Source: Cornus controversa (taxonomy: Eukaryota > Streptophyta > Magnoliopsida > Cornales > Cornaceae). Taken from it: 64,000 bases of DNA. Shown in pieces: positions 27,701 through 39,700 of this stretch. A program made the position numbers and the translations under genes. The notes beneath the pieces are model-generated. The model saw nothing but the letters and a program-made list of their open reading frames with translations. It searched no databases and was not told where the DNA came from. Each line of letters begins with the position of its first letter. Position 1 is the first letter of the stretch. The stretch lies in contig CM048853.1 of NCBI GenBank assembly GCA_026545225.1, positions 18,373,255 through 18,437,254 of the forward strand, given 5' to 3'.

Positions 27701-30700
27701 TAGTAGTGAGCTTTGAAACATAAAGTGTATATGATAAAGCTAAAGAAGGTTTGACCGATATGTGATCTTTCCCAGTAATGGAAGGGAAAGAACCATCAGC
27801 AAGGCGTACCTTGCAATGGCCAGAGCAGATATTATAAGAGTGGAAGGAGGAGGACATACCAACATATTGTCTGAAACACCAGAATCAATGATCCATGGTG
27901 TTGAAGATGTAGGTACGTTTTGTGTAGATGCAATAGTACATGAGTGGGCATAAGTTGAGGTTCGCTGGGATGATGCCTCCATCTTATCCAAATTAGCCTA
28001 AGTCAAAGTAAATGTCGCAGAGGATAAAGAGATAAAGTTGTCAGGAGTTGACGAGTCTGGCTGTGTAACAGAATGCGCAGAGGATCGAGGCTGCTATTGT
28101 TTTTTGCTGCAATGGACATTCATGTAGAGCATAAAAACGAGATTTGATGTGACCAAACTTCCCACAATAGTCACACAGCCCACATTGTCGTCTAAGAGGA
28201 GGGCCAATGCTAGCACTCTGAACTAAGTGGGATGGTGCAGTTCCTGAAGGGTTAGGAACACAAATTCCATAGCAGAGCTGTCAGTAAAAGCAACACCTAA
28301 TGGATGAGTCTAACGATTCTCATCTGACAACACATAGGAGTATGCATCCTCCAGAGTAGGGAATAAAGACAAACCTAACAAATGAACATAAGCATACTTA
28401 AAATTGTCGTTTAACCAGCAAGAAACTGAAACACTCGATTCTTCTCCACAATTCCCGCATATAAAATTGCATCTTCTAGATCCTTCCAAAAGTGGAAGGA
28501 ATCATAATATGACATCTCCTCTAAAATAGCACAAAGTCTAGCAATGTAACCAGATGTTGTTAAGTCACCTAAGTAATCCTAGTGATATCTCGCCCCAACT
28601 AGAAAATCTTTGTGTTACTTTGCCTATGAGAATAAGTGCATTGTACCTATCCCAAATCTGCTTAGCGGTCCTTCATGAGCAAATAGCCAACGGCTATGTT
28701 TGGTTGCATTGAATTAACTAGCCAAGACATAACCATGGCATTATCTGCAAACCATATTGGATATGTCTTATCTGACTCAACTAGTTCTTTCCCAAAACCA
28801 GTAATATAACTAATTTTGCCTTAGCCACCAATGAACATCTTGGTAGATTGTACCCATATCAGATACTTGGAACCATCCAACTTCACTGTGGTGATCTGAA
28901 GTCCTGGATTCTTTGATGAGTTGGTTAAAAAAAAGGGCACCACCACCCACAAAACTCGAGCAATGAAAATTAAAAATCGAGGACCCTGAATCTACATTCT
29001 CTGCCACAACAATGTCTCCTCAAACAATTCTCGAAAAGTCCAACAATAGACTCTTTTAGGAGCACTGCCTGCTTACATATAGTCGGACAACCTCCTTCTC
29101 AATATTCAGAACTTCTTTATAGAATAGCAAGAATTTACCTAAGCCCTTCTAGGTGTTGGAGACCAACTATACCAACTTATCCAACCCTAGAAGAGTAAAC
29201 ATAAAAAAAAACTTGTAAAACTTAGAAATACCTACTTTAGATCACAAAATAGCAACTCACAGGACCATACGCAAGCAGCGTCACAGACTCACAAGTTGTC
29301 GCAAGAGTCGCAAGACTGCTGGAGGTTGTGGAAAGGTGCTTGGTCTGATACCAAGAAAAAATACAAAATACAAGAGATATGCAAAGGCTTGAATGAGAGT
29401 AATCACTCATTCATACCTCTGGTATTTATATACTAAAGGAGCACATGTTAAATATTATAAGAAAGGAAGCCAAATAAAATCACTGCAGATTTTATGCGTA
29501 AATATATGCGTAAATAAAGTCAAATCCTATGATTCTAGGCTAACATATCTCGGCTAACAGATATGTATATGCATTCAAAGATCATTGAATCAATATAATA
29601 TGGAAGTCTAACTTATATATATTTGTTAACAACCATCTGATCTAAAAGCTTAAGCTATTAGAGAGGGTGTAACTTTAAAATATTTAAATCCTTCAACAAC
29701 ATTATATACATAAGAATGAGAATAAATGTTAAAAAGGAAATTCACTATAACATAAGTCGAAAACCGGGACATTCATGCCAAGAATAGTTTAAATTAGGAC
29801 GTGTTTCAAGTTTCAACACTATTTTTAGTCCAATAGAATCTTTCTAGTATGTAGAATCTCATTCCCCTATTCATATGAGTGTTTAAATTATCTTATTGCC
29901 CTCGAATGTAGCTTTAATTTCCAACTATGCCATTGGATAAGAGATAACCACCTAACTCTAGGCTTTGTTTGCATAACAAGAGAGAGAAGAAAAGAAAGTA
30001 TAGAAATAACCTATATTCATGTTTGGATAAATTATGAAAGAAAAGAAAAGAAATGATAAAATTCTTGTTTGGAAAAGCTATAGGAGAGAAAAGAAAAGAA
30101 AATAAATCATTTTAACCAATTTACTATCAACTTAGAGTGAAGTCAAAAATAGGTCAGAGATTTTCTCTAATGTTGGGCTTGGAGTGCAAGTTGCATGACA
30201 AAGATGTTAGTGCATGTACATATTACTCATAAATTTTGAAATACTTCTCCTTTCACAAACATGAAACAATAACTTCATATATATATACATATATTGATGC
30301 AATAAGATAAACATTGCCGAATAAAGGCCTTACCAAAAAAAACATTGCTGAATAAAGATTTGAAATAAAATGTACCTTTCACCACCATTTCCATAGACAA
30401 GTAGCCCCCCATCAGATTAATTAATTTAGAATCCACTTTCGAGGACAAATAAGTTTCAACAAACTGCAGGCAAAATAGGAAGTACATCAACAATAACCAA
30501 ATATTGTTTCTGGCTTTGTGCAGATCTTAATTGAGAAAATCACTAATGGATGCTTCAATTAGCATAAAAAATCTGGGTATCATTTACAAGAAAATATATT
30601 GGAATGAGCTGCAACTAAAAGAGTATCAAATGAAATTGTGCGACTGCTTGCACTAAACAAGCAATAATGCCCTTGCATATTATAGTCGATACATGTCCAT

Positions 30701-33700
30701 GAAGCTAAAACTTCTACCATATACCTGGTATCATTGTTCAAAGTTTAAAAATATGAGCATTGCTAATGTTGATAAAGAAAAAATAAAAAATTGAAGAGAG
30801 AAATAAAGAATGAACAACAAAAGGATATACGTGGTTCAGCCACCACGACACACAAAACCCAAAGGGCTACATTACGTTTATTATATTCTCTCTTAGTTTT
30901 GTTTACAATGATCACCTCTATTTATAGGTGATAGAATACATATGTGATAAATATATTGATGGAGGATTCCTAAAATCACTCCCATGAATCACTCCAATCA
31001 TATATTCAATCAAGGCTTAAATAACTCTATAATGATCTTCCCCAACCACCCCCCCCCCCCCTTCCCAAGTTGATACACAGAGATTTTCTCAAGTGTCCAA
31101 CTTGAAACTGAATATGAAATTGTCAAGAGTCCGAAATGAGTTGATCCGGAGATTTGAGACGAGTTGATCTGAAGATCCAAGATGAGTAGATCTGAAGATA
31201 CAAGACAAGTTTAGAGTAGGGTATGATAAACCTGCTCTGATACCATGTTGATAAAGAAAAAATAAAAGGTTGAACATAGAAATAAAGAATGAACTACACA
31301 AGGATATAAGTGGTTCGGCCACTATAGTCTACATCCAAGGCACACAAAACCTAAAGGGCTACATGTAAAGTCTTGGAAAATTTCTCAATTCTAATTTGTT
31401 TTGCATTGAGTTAAGCATGTTTAAATGATTAAATTGTCATGCTCTATGATTTTGAGGCTTTTCTTTAAGTTTTGTGTTCGGGTGTGGGACCGGGAAGGGT
31501 CTAAGTAAGCCGAAAAGTAATTATGGGATTTAATAAGTGACGTGGGGGTATAAATGAACTTATAACGACTTACGTGAAGTTTTAAGAAAAGAGGAAAGGC
31601 TAGTAAGTAATTAGGTGAGAGTGGAAAAGGGTAGAGGAGCAAAACTCAAAAGTTGAGGGACCAAATTGCAAATACTTGCAAATATCTTGTATATAGATAC
31701 ATGTGTATATCTACAAGTGGGAAATCAGATTTTCCCACTATCACTCTCTCTCTCTTGACTTGCCCTAAAACTATCCCTCTCCCACCATTTTCATCCTTAA
31801 GCTTTCTAATTTGATTTGGGTGCCTTAGAGTGAGATTGGAGTCTTGGAGCAAAAAGAAATGGTGTTCCTCTTTGCTTCCTCTATGTACTGATCGGAAGAA
31901 AGTTTGATTTGGACAACCTTGAAGCTTTGGTGATCCTAAAGTTTGTGTTTAAGGCTTGGAATTGAGGTAGGGGTGTCTATTCCTTCTCCTCTTTGATTCT
32001 TTAGGTCACTTAGGTGTGGTATTGATTCTATTGAAGTTATAACATGTTTGGTTGTATAAGAGTGACCTTGTCTCTGTGTTTTATGTATCTCACATGTTAA
32101 ATTATGTTTAAAGCAAGAATGTTATGTCCCTTCTCTTGCAATGATATTGGCTGTTCAAATGTGTAGAATTAGTTGAATTGTGATTGGGCATGATGTAGTT
32201 GTACCTTGAAAGTATGCTAAATTCGTTTAGAACCTATTTCATGTCTATGTGAGCACTAAGTGCATAGTCTTCCCCATGTGTTTGATAGAAGGCATGAAAG
32301 GTAAATTTTTGGTCAATTGCATGATTTTGAAGTACCATAATGCATAATGAGATTGCATCGTTGCATGCATGGTTTAGCTTGAAAATGCGTGGTTGATAGC
32401 TTGTAAAGCTTTTGTGGAGTCTTGGTGGAATTCTAGTTGTAATTGCATATTTGATGAGAATGTGAATATATGTGATGTTTGATGATTTTAGGAGAATGTT
32501 GTAAGAAGCAAGAAGGGCCCAGAGCCCTAAGGTGAAAAGCCCAAAACTTGGCAAAGCGGATGTCGCTACCGTCGGGTTAGCAACCCATAAGGCATAAGAA
32601 GAGTATTTGGCCTTCAAGGCACTTACTGTAGCTCCGTGGTTGACAACTCCCTACTTGGTTGATTTTGAGTATTATGTGATAATTGAGTTTCGGACGTGTT
32701 TTGAGCTCAATTAAAGTAGTTGAATTCGTGAATGTGTATAATGTGTATATGAACAATTGTAGGGTTGCATAGGATTGCATATGTGGTATGAATATAATTT
32801 TGTGTTGAGAAATAAGCCCCCAATCACGAACCACCAAATATTACGATGTGATGATAAGTAAACAAGCACGAAGAAATTTGCAAGAACACACCAAGAATTA
32901 TACGTGGTTCGGCTAAACAAGCCTACGTTCACGGAGAGCCCGATTTCACTATATAGATTGTAACAGTACAAGTAGAAAGATTGTATCAAGAGTATGCTCA
33001 ACTATCAACCCTTAACCCTTATACACCCAATCTCACTCAAAAGGAAATCACAAATTCTAAACAAGTGTCCTCTCAAAAACAATGAGAGTGTTGCCTCTTC
33101 TCTTCTCACTCATCTCAACCTATAACATAGGTAACTATTTATAGAGCCCAAAACCCAATTCCTTGGTGGACTAGGATTACAATTCCTTAGAGCCTAAGAT
33201 TTGCCTAACAAGTACTTTCCTTCCTTGAGACCAAGACTTGCCTACTAAGAAATTACCTAATAAAATACAACTTTATAATAGAAACCTAATCACAATAGAA
33301 ATTTGAGCCAACTTAACACTTTGTCATCATTAGCATTAGAAGCATGTCATGTAGATGAATAAATATAGAATGTTGCATTCATGCATGGCTACCTGGATCA
33401 TCGCCGGGTTGGTTTAAGCATCTCTACTGGGCAAGTTGTCGCTCACCCCCTCCCCCCAAACATTTTTACAAAAAAGGCACCTGCTATGGAGGATGCTTAG
33501 AAGTGCTATGTTGGGAGCACCAGACACCTTTTTTGTGTTTTTGTATAGTTTCATCCAATCTTGGGCATCCTTGAAGAAGTTAGATTAATGTGGTGGAACA
33601 ACGAATGTTAGTGTTAGGAAGAATATGTACTTTTCCAATTTGATGTTGTTCCCCATTAATCTCTTTCCTTTTGACTCTATGATATGTTTATTTTCACTTT

Positions 33701-36700
33701 GGACATGTATTCAATTATGGATGAATGTATGAGAAACCGTTTTATGTTCTTTTGTATGGATATGAATGATTTAAGAATGTGGGAAGATGATAAATTTTAG
33801 TTCATAGTTGTTGTTGACCCAAAGGTTTTAACCTAAGGGCAATCTTGTAATTTTGATGATAACAAATCATTAATGATGTTTTGTACTAATTCCCAATTTG
33901 AGTGATTGATTTTGAAGTAATGATGTTTATTCAAGAAAGCATTCACATTGAGGATGATGTCATGAAGAGGACAATGTTAAAGAAGCATTCCATTGAAGAA
34001 GAAGTGTAGTCCCAAGATTTAATGACAAATGCCATTTTTGAAGAAATGGGGTAGAAATAAGATGGTGAGAGCTAGGATTTCATTGTCAAAGTTAATTATG
34101 AATAACATGATTGAAGCTCATTTCTATGATAGGACCATGCATTCACAATCATATCATTTCTTGGTCTCTAATTTACTTAAAATAGGTCTTGATATTAATT
34201 CAATGATTTTCTAAGACCAAACAAGCTCAATGTCCTAACCTTTTCTTTGAATTTTGACTCTTTAAAGGTTAGAGGACTTTGAGGCACCTCAAACTTTAGT
34301 TTGAGCCACCTCAAAATTACATAAAGAAATTGAAGTTTTGAGAAGGCTTTTTGAGGCCCCTCAAACTCACTTTGAGCCACCTCAAACTCATTTCGAGCCA
34401 CCTCAAAATTTTTGAGGCGCCTCAAACTGCACTTTGAGCCACCTCAAAATGCACTTTGAGCTACCTCAAAGTTTATGAGGCGCCTCAAACTCATTTTGAG
34501 TCGCCTCAAACATGCTGAATTCAAATCCAACGGATAGTTTAGTGCATTTAATGCCCTCAACTACCTTCCAACAACTATATTTCAAAGGGGCTCTATATAT
34601 ATTGATGGCTCTGCATTTATTTCTTTCACTAACACTCTTGAGCTATTTTTGCTGAGCTATATTCATTACAACCAACACTCTATCATTCTCATTTATTAGA
34701 CTTGAGCTTCATCTTGAGATTCATATATAGCTAATAGTCTTGTGAGCTTTCATTTGAGATTTTATCTTTGAGAGATATATTCTTTGAGCTGTAAACCTTC
34801 TCCTCTTTTATTGTAAAGGGTTGGTTGAACCCTAGAAGACTAAGTGGAGGACTTCACTTAGTAAGAGAAAGGAAGAAGTTTGTAAACTTCATTGTAAAGG
34901 TTTGCTCTCCACCCGAAAGGAGAAGCCTTAGTGGATTTGGGGAAATCTCAAGAGGGATCTTGAGTCGTGGAGTAGGAGATTCCGAACCACGCTACATCTT
35001 GCGTCACTTGTGTTTGATTCTCTCTAACTCTCTCTTTTAATTCTTGTGCATCTATTTTTCCTCATTTCACTATTGCTTTTACTTTGATTTATTCTTGATA
35101 TTTAAATTTGCGAAAAATTGTCATTGATTGCCATTGACCCTATTCACCCCCCCTCTAGGGTCAATTCTTGGGTAACAGTTGTATTGGAATGCATGGTAGG
35201 AATGGACACTTTGGATTGTGCAAGAATTACAGTTTTGGACCTATGAGTAATCGCAATCTACATTATGATTCCGTGCAGTGCCAATTACACGGAATCTTAA
35301 CCTGAATTACTATAAATCGTAATATTAGGAAATTGAGGGTTAAAACCAGTGTGATTCCGATGGATGTGGGTGGATTTGGCGCTTAATCGTAATGGGTGAG
35401 TGCAGTATGGTATATTTATTTGAGTTCTTTTTGAATTAAACATGTAAGATGGGACCCATTGAGGTGAGTCAATGATATTATATGCAGATACATGACAATA
35501 TATATATATATATATATATATATGGTGAAGTTTCTGCGGGCATAATGAGAATGATGAATCGTTGAGTATAATGGCGAGTTGTTGAGGTAACACCTAATCA
35601 CCCCCATTTCCCTTATCCTCTCCCGGGGTTTTGGAAAACAGAGCATGACACTACATAACTTTTATTATATTCTCTCTTAGTTTTATTTACAATGATCCCC
35701 TCTATTTATAAGTGAAAGAATACGCATGTGATAAATATGAAAAATATATTAGGATTCCTAAAATCACTGCCATGAATCGTACCAATCAAATATTCAATCA
35801 AGTCTTATATTATTCTATACTTATCTTCTCCAACAGTTAACAATATATAGATTATTATTTTTTATTTCTAAGTAACAAGAATTATACTATGTACTAAATT
35901 TTATCACTTATAGAAAAAAGGTTTGCAAGTTAATTGTAGGGCATGGAAATCAAACCTTGATTTCCCTTTGTAATCTAGAATCAATAACATAAAATAGTAT
36001 TCCACAAGTATGCCAATCAGCTAAGCTGTCATGACATTTAAAATTCCTGGCACACTTCTGACATTGGTTTACTATAAGAGGAAAGGTTATGAAAAAGTGG
36101 TGCTTTATAACACTTCTGCATTACAATGAACCAATTTTAATTTTGATTCAGAATTCATATGGTGTGTAGCACCTAAGTCAAAAAACCCAAGTGGTCCAAG
36201 TCGACTAATGGGTGGAAAGGAGCATCTGCAACTACTCAACAATCGAAGACAGTATGGGAGCTGGCGGTAAGGCCTCATCTGGTGCAACAATGCCAGTGTA
36301 GTTATTCTTTGAAGATTGTTGCTTTTATCCATTAACTGCCTTATTCACCAGTTTAGGACAGTGAGCCTTCTAGTGCCCTTCTGTCGACAAAACTGCACTC
36401 GTCAAAACCAACTCTAGCATGCTGCCGGCTCTGTGCACTAGACTGAGGCTTAGGAGGAATAGCCAAGAGAGTCTGACTAGATCAAGAAATAATTCCTTTT
36501 CCTCAGCCAGCTTTGAGAAGAACTTCTTTAGCCAACAGTTCAATAACTACTGAATCACAGAGGAAAATGTACTCCGATGAAGAATAGAGCCACGGAGACC
36601 CTCAAAGTCATCTCTTAAGAGTCATAAAAAATTGCACCAATCTTTGCTCTTCTCTATACGTACGATACTGCTCATAAACTTCGTCGTGCAGGATCTGTTA

Positions 36701-39700
36701 GAGAGTTCGGGTTATTGGGCTTATTGTATTAAGGGTGTTTGTGTCTTCTTACTATTTTTCTCTATTAGTGAAGAGCATATAAGGGTTTTGTAAGAGGTCT
36801 GAGATGAAATACAACAATACTAAGAATCCTCTTCTCCTTCTTTTCTTCTTCTTCTTCTTCTTCTTCTCCTCTCATAAACCCTAACTCAAATTTGATCAAC
36901 TTCAACTTGGTATCAGAGCTCGATCAAGACCTAGAACTCATTCCTATTCACTTGGCCAACATCAGAGAGGAGTGACGTCAGCATACAGGTGCTGACGTCA
37001 TGATGACGTCATCATTTATAGGCCAAGAACCCTACAATCTGGTTCGCCTGATTTTTCTACGAATTATGGTGGTGTTTATTTTTTTATTTGAAGCAGATTG
37101 ATGGGTGTTTTCAATTTTTGAAACTTTTTCTGATTTTGGGTCTCGATTTTTTCGATCTGCGATTTGGGGGTTTTTCAATGGTTTTTGTTGGTTTGAAATT
37201 TGAATCCCTCCTAAGGGTGTCGTCTAGACCTGGTAAGGGCTCGTGTGGTGGTTGTTTGCTGATTTAAAGCATTTTGAAGTGTTTTTTGCCCCCAAAAGGA
37301 GGTTCGGCTGAGCCTGGAAGTGCCCTCTGGTGCGTGTGCTGCTGTGTCTTGCTCTTAATATCTACTGCAGATGCTGTGGGGAGTTGGGCAGGTCCAGGTT
37401 TGATGATTACTTGCCTCTAAAGATCAAATCTGATTCCCTTCTTCTCTTGTAACAAAATTCTGGTTCAACTTTGGATTTTCGGACTGTTTTTTTGGTGTAA
37501 ATTGGTCTCCGTGAGTTGATTATTGAATTTCAAACATAATCATGGCTGATAATCAACCACCACCTATCAAGACTGATGATATGTCTCGGTCGATTACCTC
37601 AGAAAAATTGAATGGTCTTAATTACCTTGCTTGGGCTCATGCTGTGCAAGTTTTTCTTCGTGGGCGAAAGAAAATTAAGTATTTAACGGAAGAACTTCCT
37701 GTAGACACGAAGAAACATGAGGATTGGATTTGTGAGGATTCCATTGTTATGGGATGGTTGTGGCATAGTATGGAATCCAATATTGCCTCTACTGTTGCCT
37801 TTTGTGATTCCTCTAAGAAGATTTGGGAGTCTCTTGCCGAATCGTTTTCGCAACAGAGTAATGTTTCTCGGGTGTATGAGTTGTATGAGAAGATTTTTGC
37901 TTCTAGGCAGTCCGAAAAATCATTGTCTGAGTATTACAGCATGCTTAAGAATTTGTGGGATCAATTATTGCAGTATCGTCCGTTTACTACTGATTTAGAA
38001 CAACAGAAGCGTCATTGGGAAGAGTTTATGATTGCTTCATTGTTGTCTGGTTTGGACTCTGATCTTCGTGGCTTTAAAGATCAGATTCTTGCTAGCGAGA
38101 AATTGCCCACTGCTGCTAATGCATATTCTCGCTTATTGAGGTCGTCCTTAGGACAACATTCCATTGTGCCTCCTTTTGAGTCGTCTGCCTTAGTCTCTAG
38201 TGACGGTGGTCGTGGTAATTCTCGTGGTGGCTTTTGTGGTGGTCGTGGTAATTCTAGTCGTGGCTTTCATGGTGGTTTCCGTGGTGGCGGTCGTTCTAGT
38301 GGACGTGGTGACTGGAAGTGTGATCATTGTGGTGGTACCAATCATACTGAACCTTACTGTTGGATGAAATATGGGAAGCCAGATTATGTACATCAGGTCA
38401 CTGAGAGTATTTCACAGCCACTGCAACCTAGTACAACTCGTGGACATGTAGCTTCTAATTCAGGTAATATTACATGTGTGGCTCAATCCTCTCCTTCTTG
38501 GGTCATTGATTCCGGAGCTAGCTCGCATATGTCTGGTAACTCATCTCTTTTCTCTGCTTTAAAACCCATTAACCATCACATTGTTCTAGCTGATGGTTCT
38601 TCTAGGCCTGTTCTTGGGAAAGGTTTTCTTCATCCCACTAATTCATTGTCTTTATCGTCCAGTCTACATGTTCCTAATTTTCCTTTTAATTTGCTTTCTG
38701 TGAGTCAATTGACTGAAGCCTTACACTGTTCTATAACCTTTTCTCCTACTGCTTGTGTATTTCAGGACCTCCGAACGAAGAAGATGATTGGTTCGGGGCA
38801 TGAGAAAAACGGTCTGTATTATTTGGATTTTGATGAACCTTCTTCGGTCGTGTCATCGGCTTTGAGTGCTACAGTCTCTCATCTTCAGTGGCATTTTCGT
38901 TTGGGCCATCCATCCTTGGCAAAACTGCGATTAACTATTCCCGGATTGAGTCATGTGTCTGTTTTAGAATGTGAGGCTTGTCAGTTGGGCAAGCATCACC
39001 GTAGTTCTTTTCCGAGTCGTATTCATAGTCGTCAGACTGAATCTTTTGATGTAGTCCATACGGACATCTGGGGTCCTTCTAGAACTGTTAGTTTGAATGG
39101 ATTTCTTTATTTTGTTATCTTTGTTGATGATTACTCTCGAATAACATGGTTATTTTTTATGAAAGAACGGTCTGAGTTACCTCGTATTGTTACAAAGTTT
39201 TATAATGAAATTTTTACTCAGTTTGGTAAGCGCATTAAAATTTTTCGCTCTGATAATGCCTTGGAATATACACAGTCTATCATGGATTCTTTTTGTGTTG
39301 ATCGTGGTATTATTCATCAGACTAGTTGTGCCCATACTTCTCAACAGAATGGTGTTGCTAAACGAAAGCATCGCCATCTGTTGAATGTTGCCCGTACCTT
39401 GTTATTTAATATGTCAGTACCCAAACAGTTCTGGGCTGATGCAGTTCTTACTGCTTGTTATCTCATCAACCGTATGCCATCTGCTGTTGTGGGTAATCAG
39501 ACTCCTTTTTCTCTTCTATATCCTAGTACCTCTCCCTTTCAGCTCATTCCTCGTATTTTTGGTTGTGTCGCTTTTGCTCATGTTTTGGATCCTGGTCGTG
39601 ACAAATTGTCCCCTCGTGCTCGTAAATGTGTTTTCCTTGGATACTCCCATACTCAAAAGGGATATCGATGTTATAGTCCCGAGTCTCGTCGATACTATGT

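Larger units (their letters stand above)
24405..29559 (-). mobile_element. Ty1/copia retrotransposon D, minus strand, decayed
   Basis: LTRs lie at 24405-24621 and 29354-29559. The PBS TGGTATCAGACC is on the minus strand at 353-342 of the 29000s, and a purine tract (plus-strand CTCCCCCTC) lies inside the left LTR. The flanks are GACAT (24400-24404) and GATAT (29560-29564), a TSD with one mismatch. Gag, protease, integrase and RT/RNase H are present in order on the minus strand but heavily broken. It lies in sense orientation in the 6.4-kb intron between visible exons 5 and 6, and a TIR element is inserted at 26605. Confidence 0.88.
31364..35650 (+). mobile_element. Family I solo-LTR-like element nested in TRIM 2
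   Basis: The insertion begins TGTAAAGTCTTGG and ends GAGCATGACA, flanked by the exact TSD CTACA (31359-31363 and 35651-35655). Without the later insertions at 33812-35177 and 32803-33329 it would be about 2.4 kb, similar to the related 2.6-kb element at 3993-6607. No coding sequence or PBS was found. Shared blocks are GAGGTAGGGGTGT (31965) and AAAACTTGGCAAAGCGGATG (32542). Confidence 0.72.
30767..35835 (-). mobile_element. TRIM element 2, minus strand, with nested solo LTRs
   Basis: The left (3') LTR is 30767-31048. The internal region is 31049-31245, with a C-run marking the purine tract at its left and the PBS complement GCTCTGATACCA at 31234-31245. The right (5') LTR is split into 31246-31363 and 35656-35835 by the insertion at 31364-35650. 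Flanks are GCTAA and GTTAA, a TSD with one difference. It is the same family as 3822-7227 and 19689-20948. Confidence 0.85.

Noticed and set aside
32803..33329. 5-bp TSD around the GTGGTTCGGC-containing block
   Set aside because: The flanks TTTTG and TTAGC do not match, so the boundaries remain approximate.
38190..38393. Thr-rich minus-strand frame
   Set aside because: Shadow of the Gly/Arg-rich gag stretch of copia B on the opposite strand.
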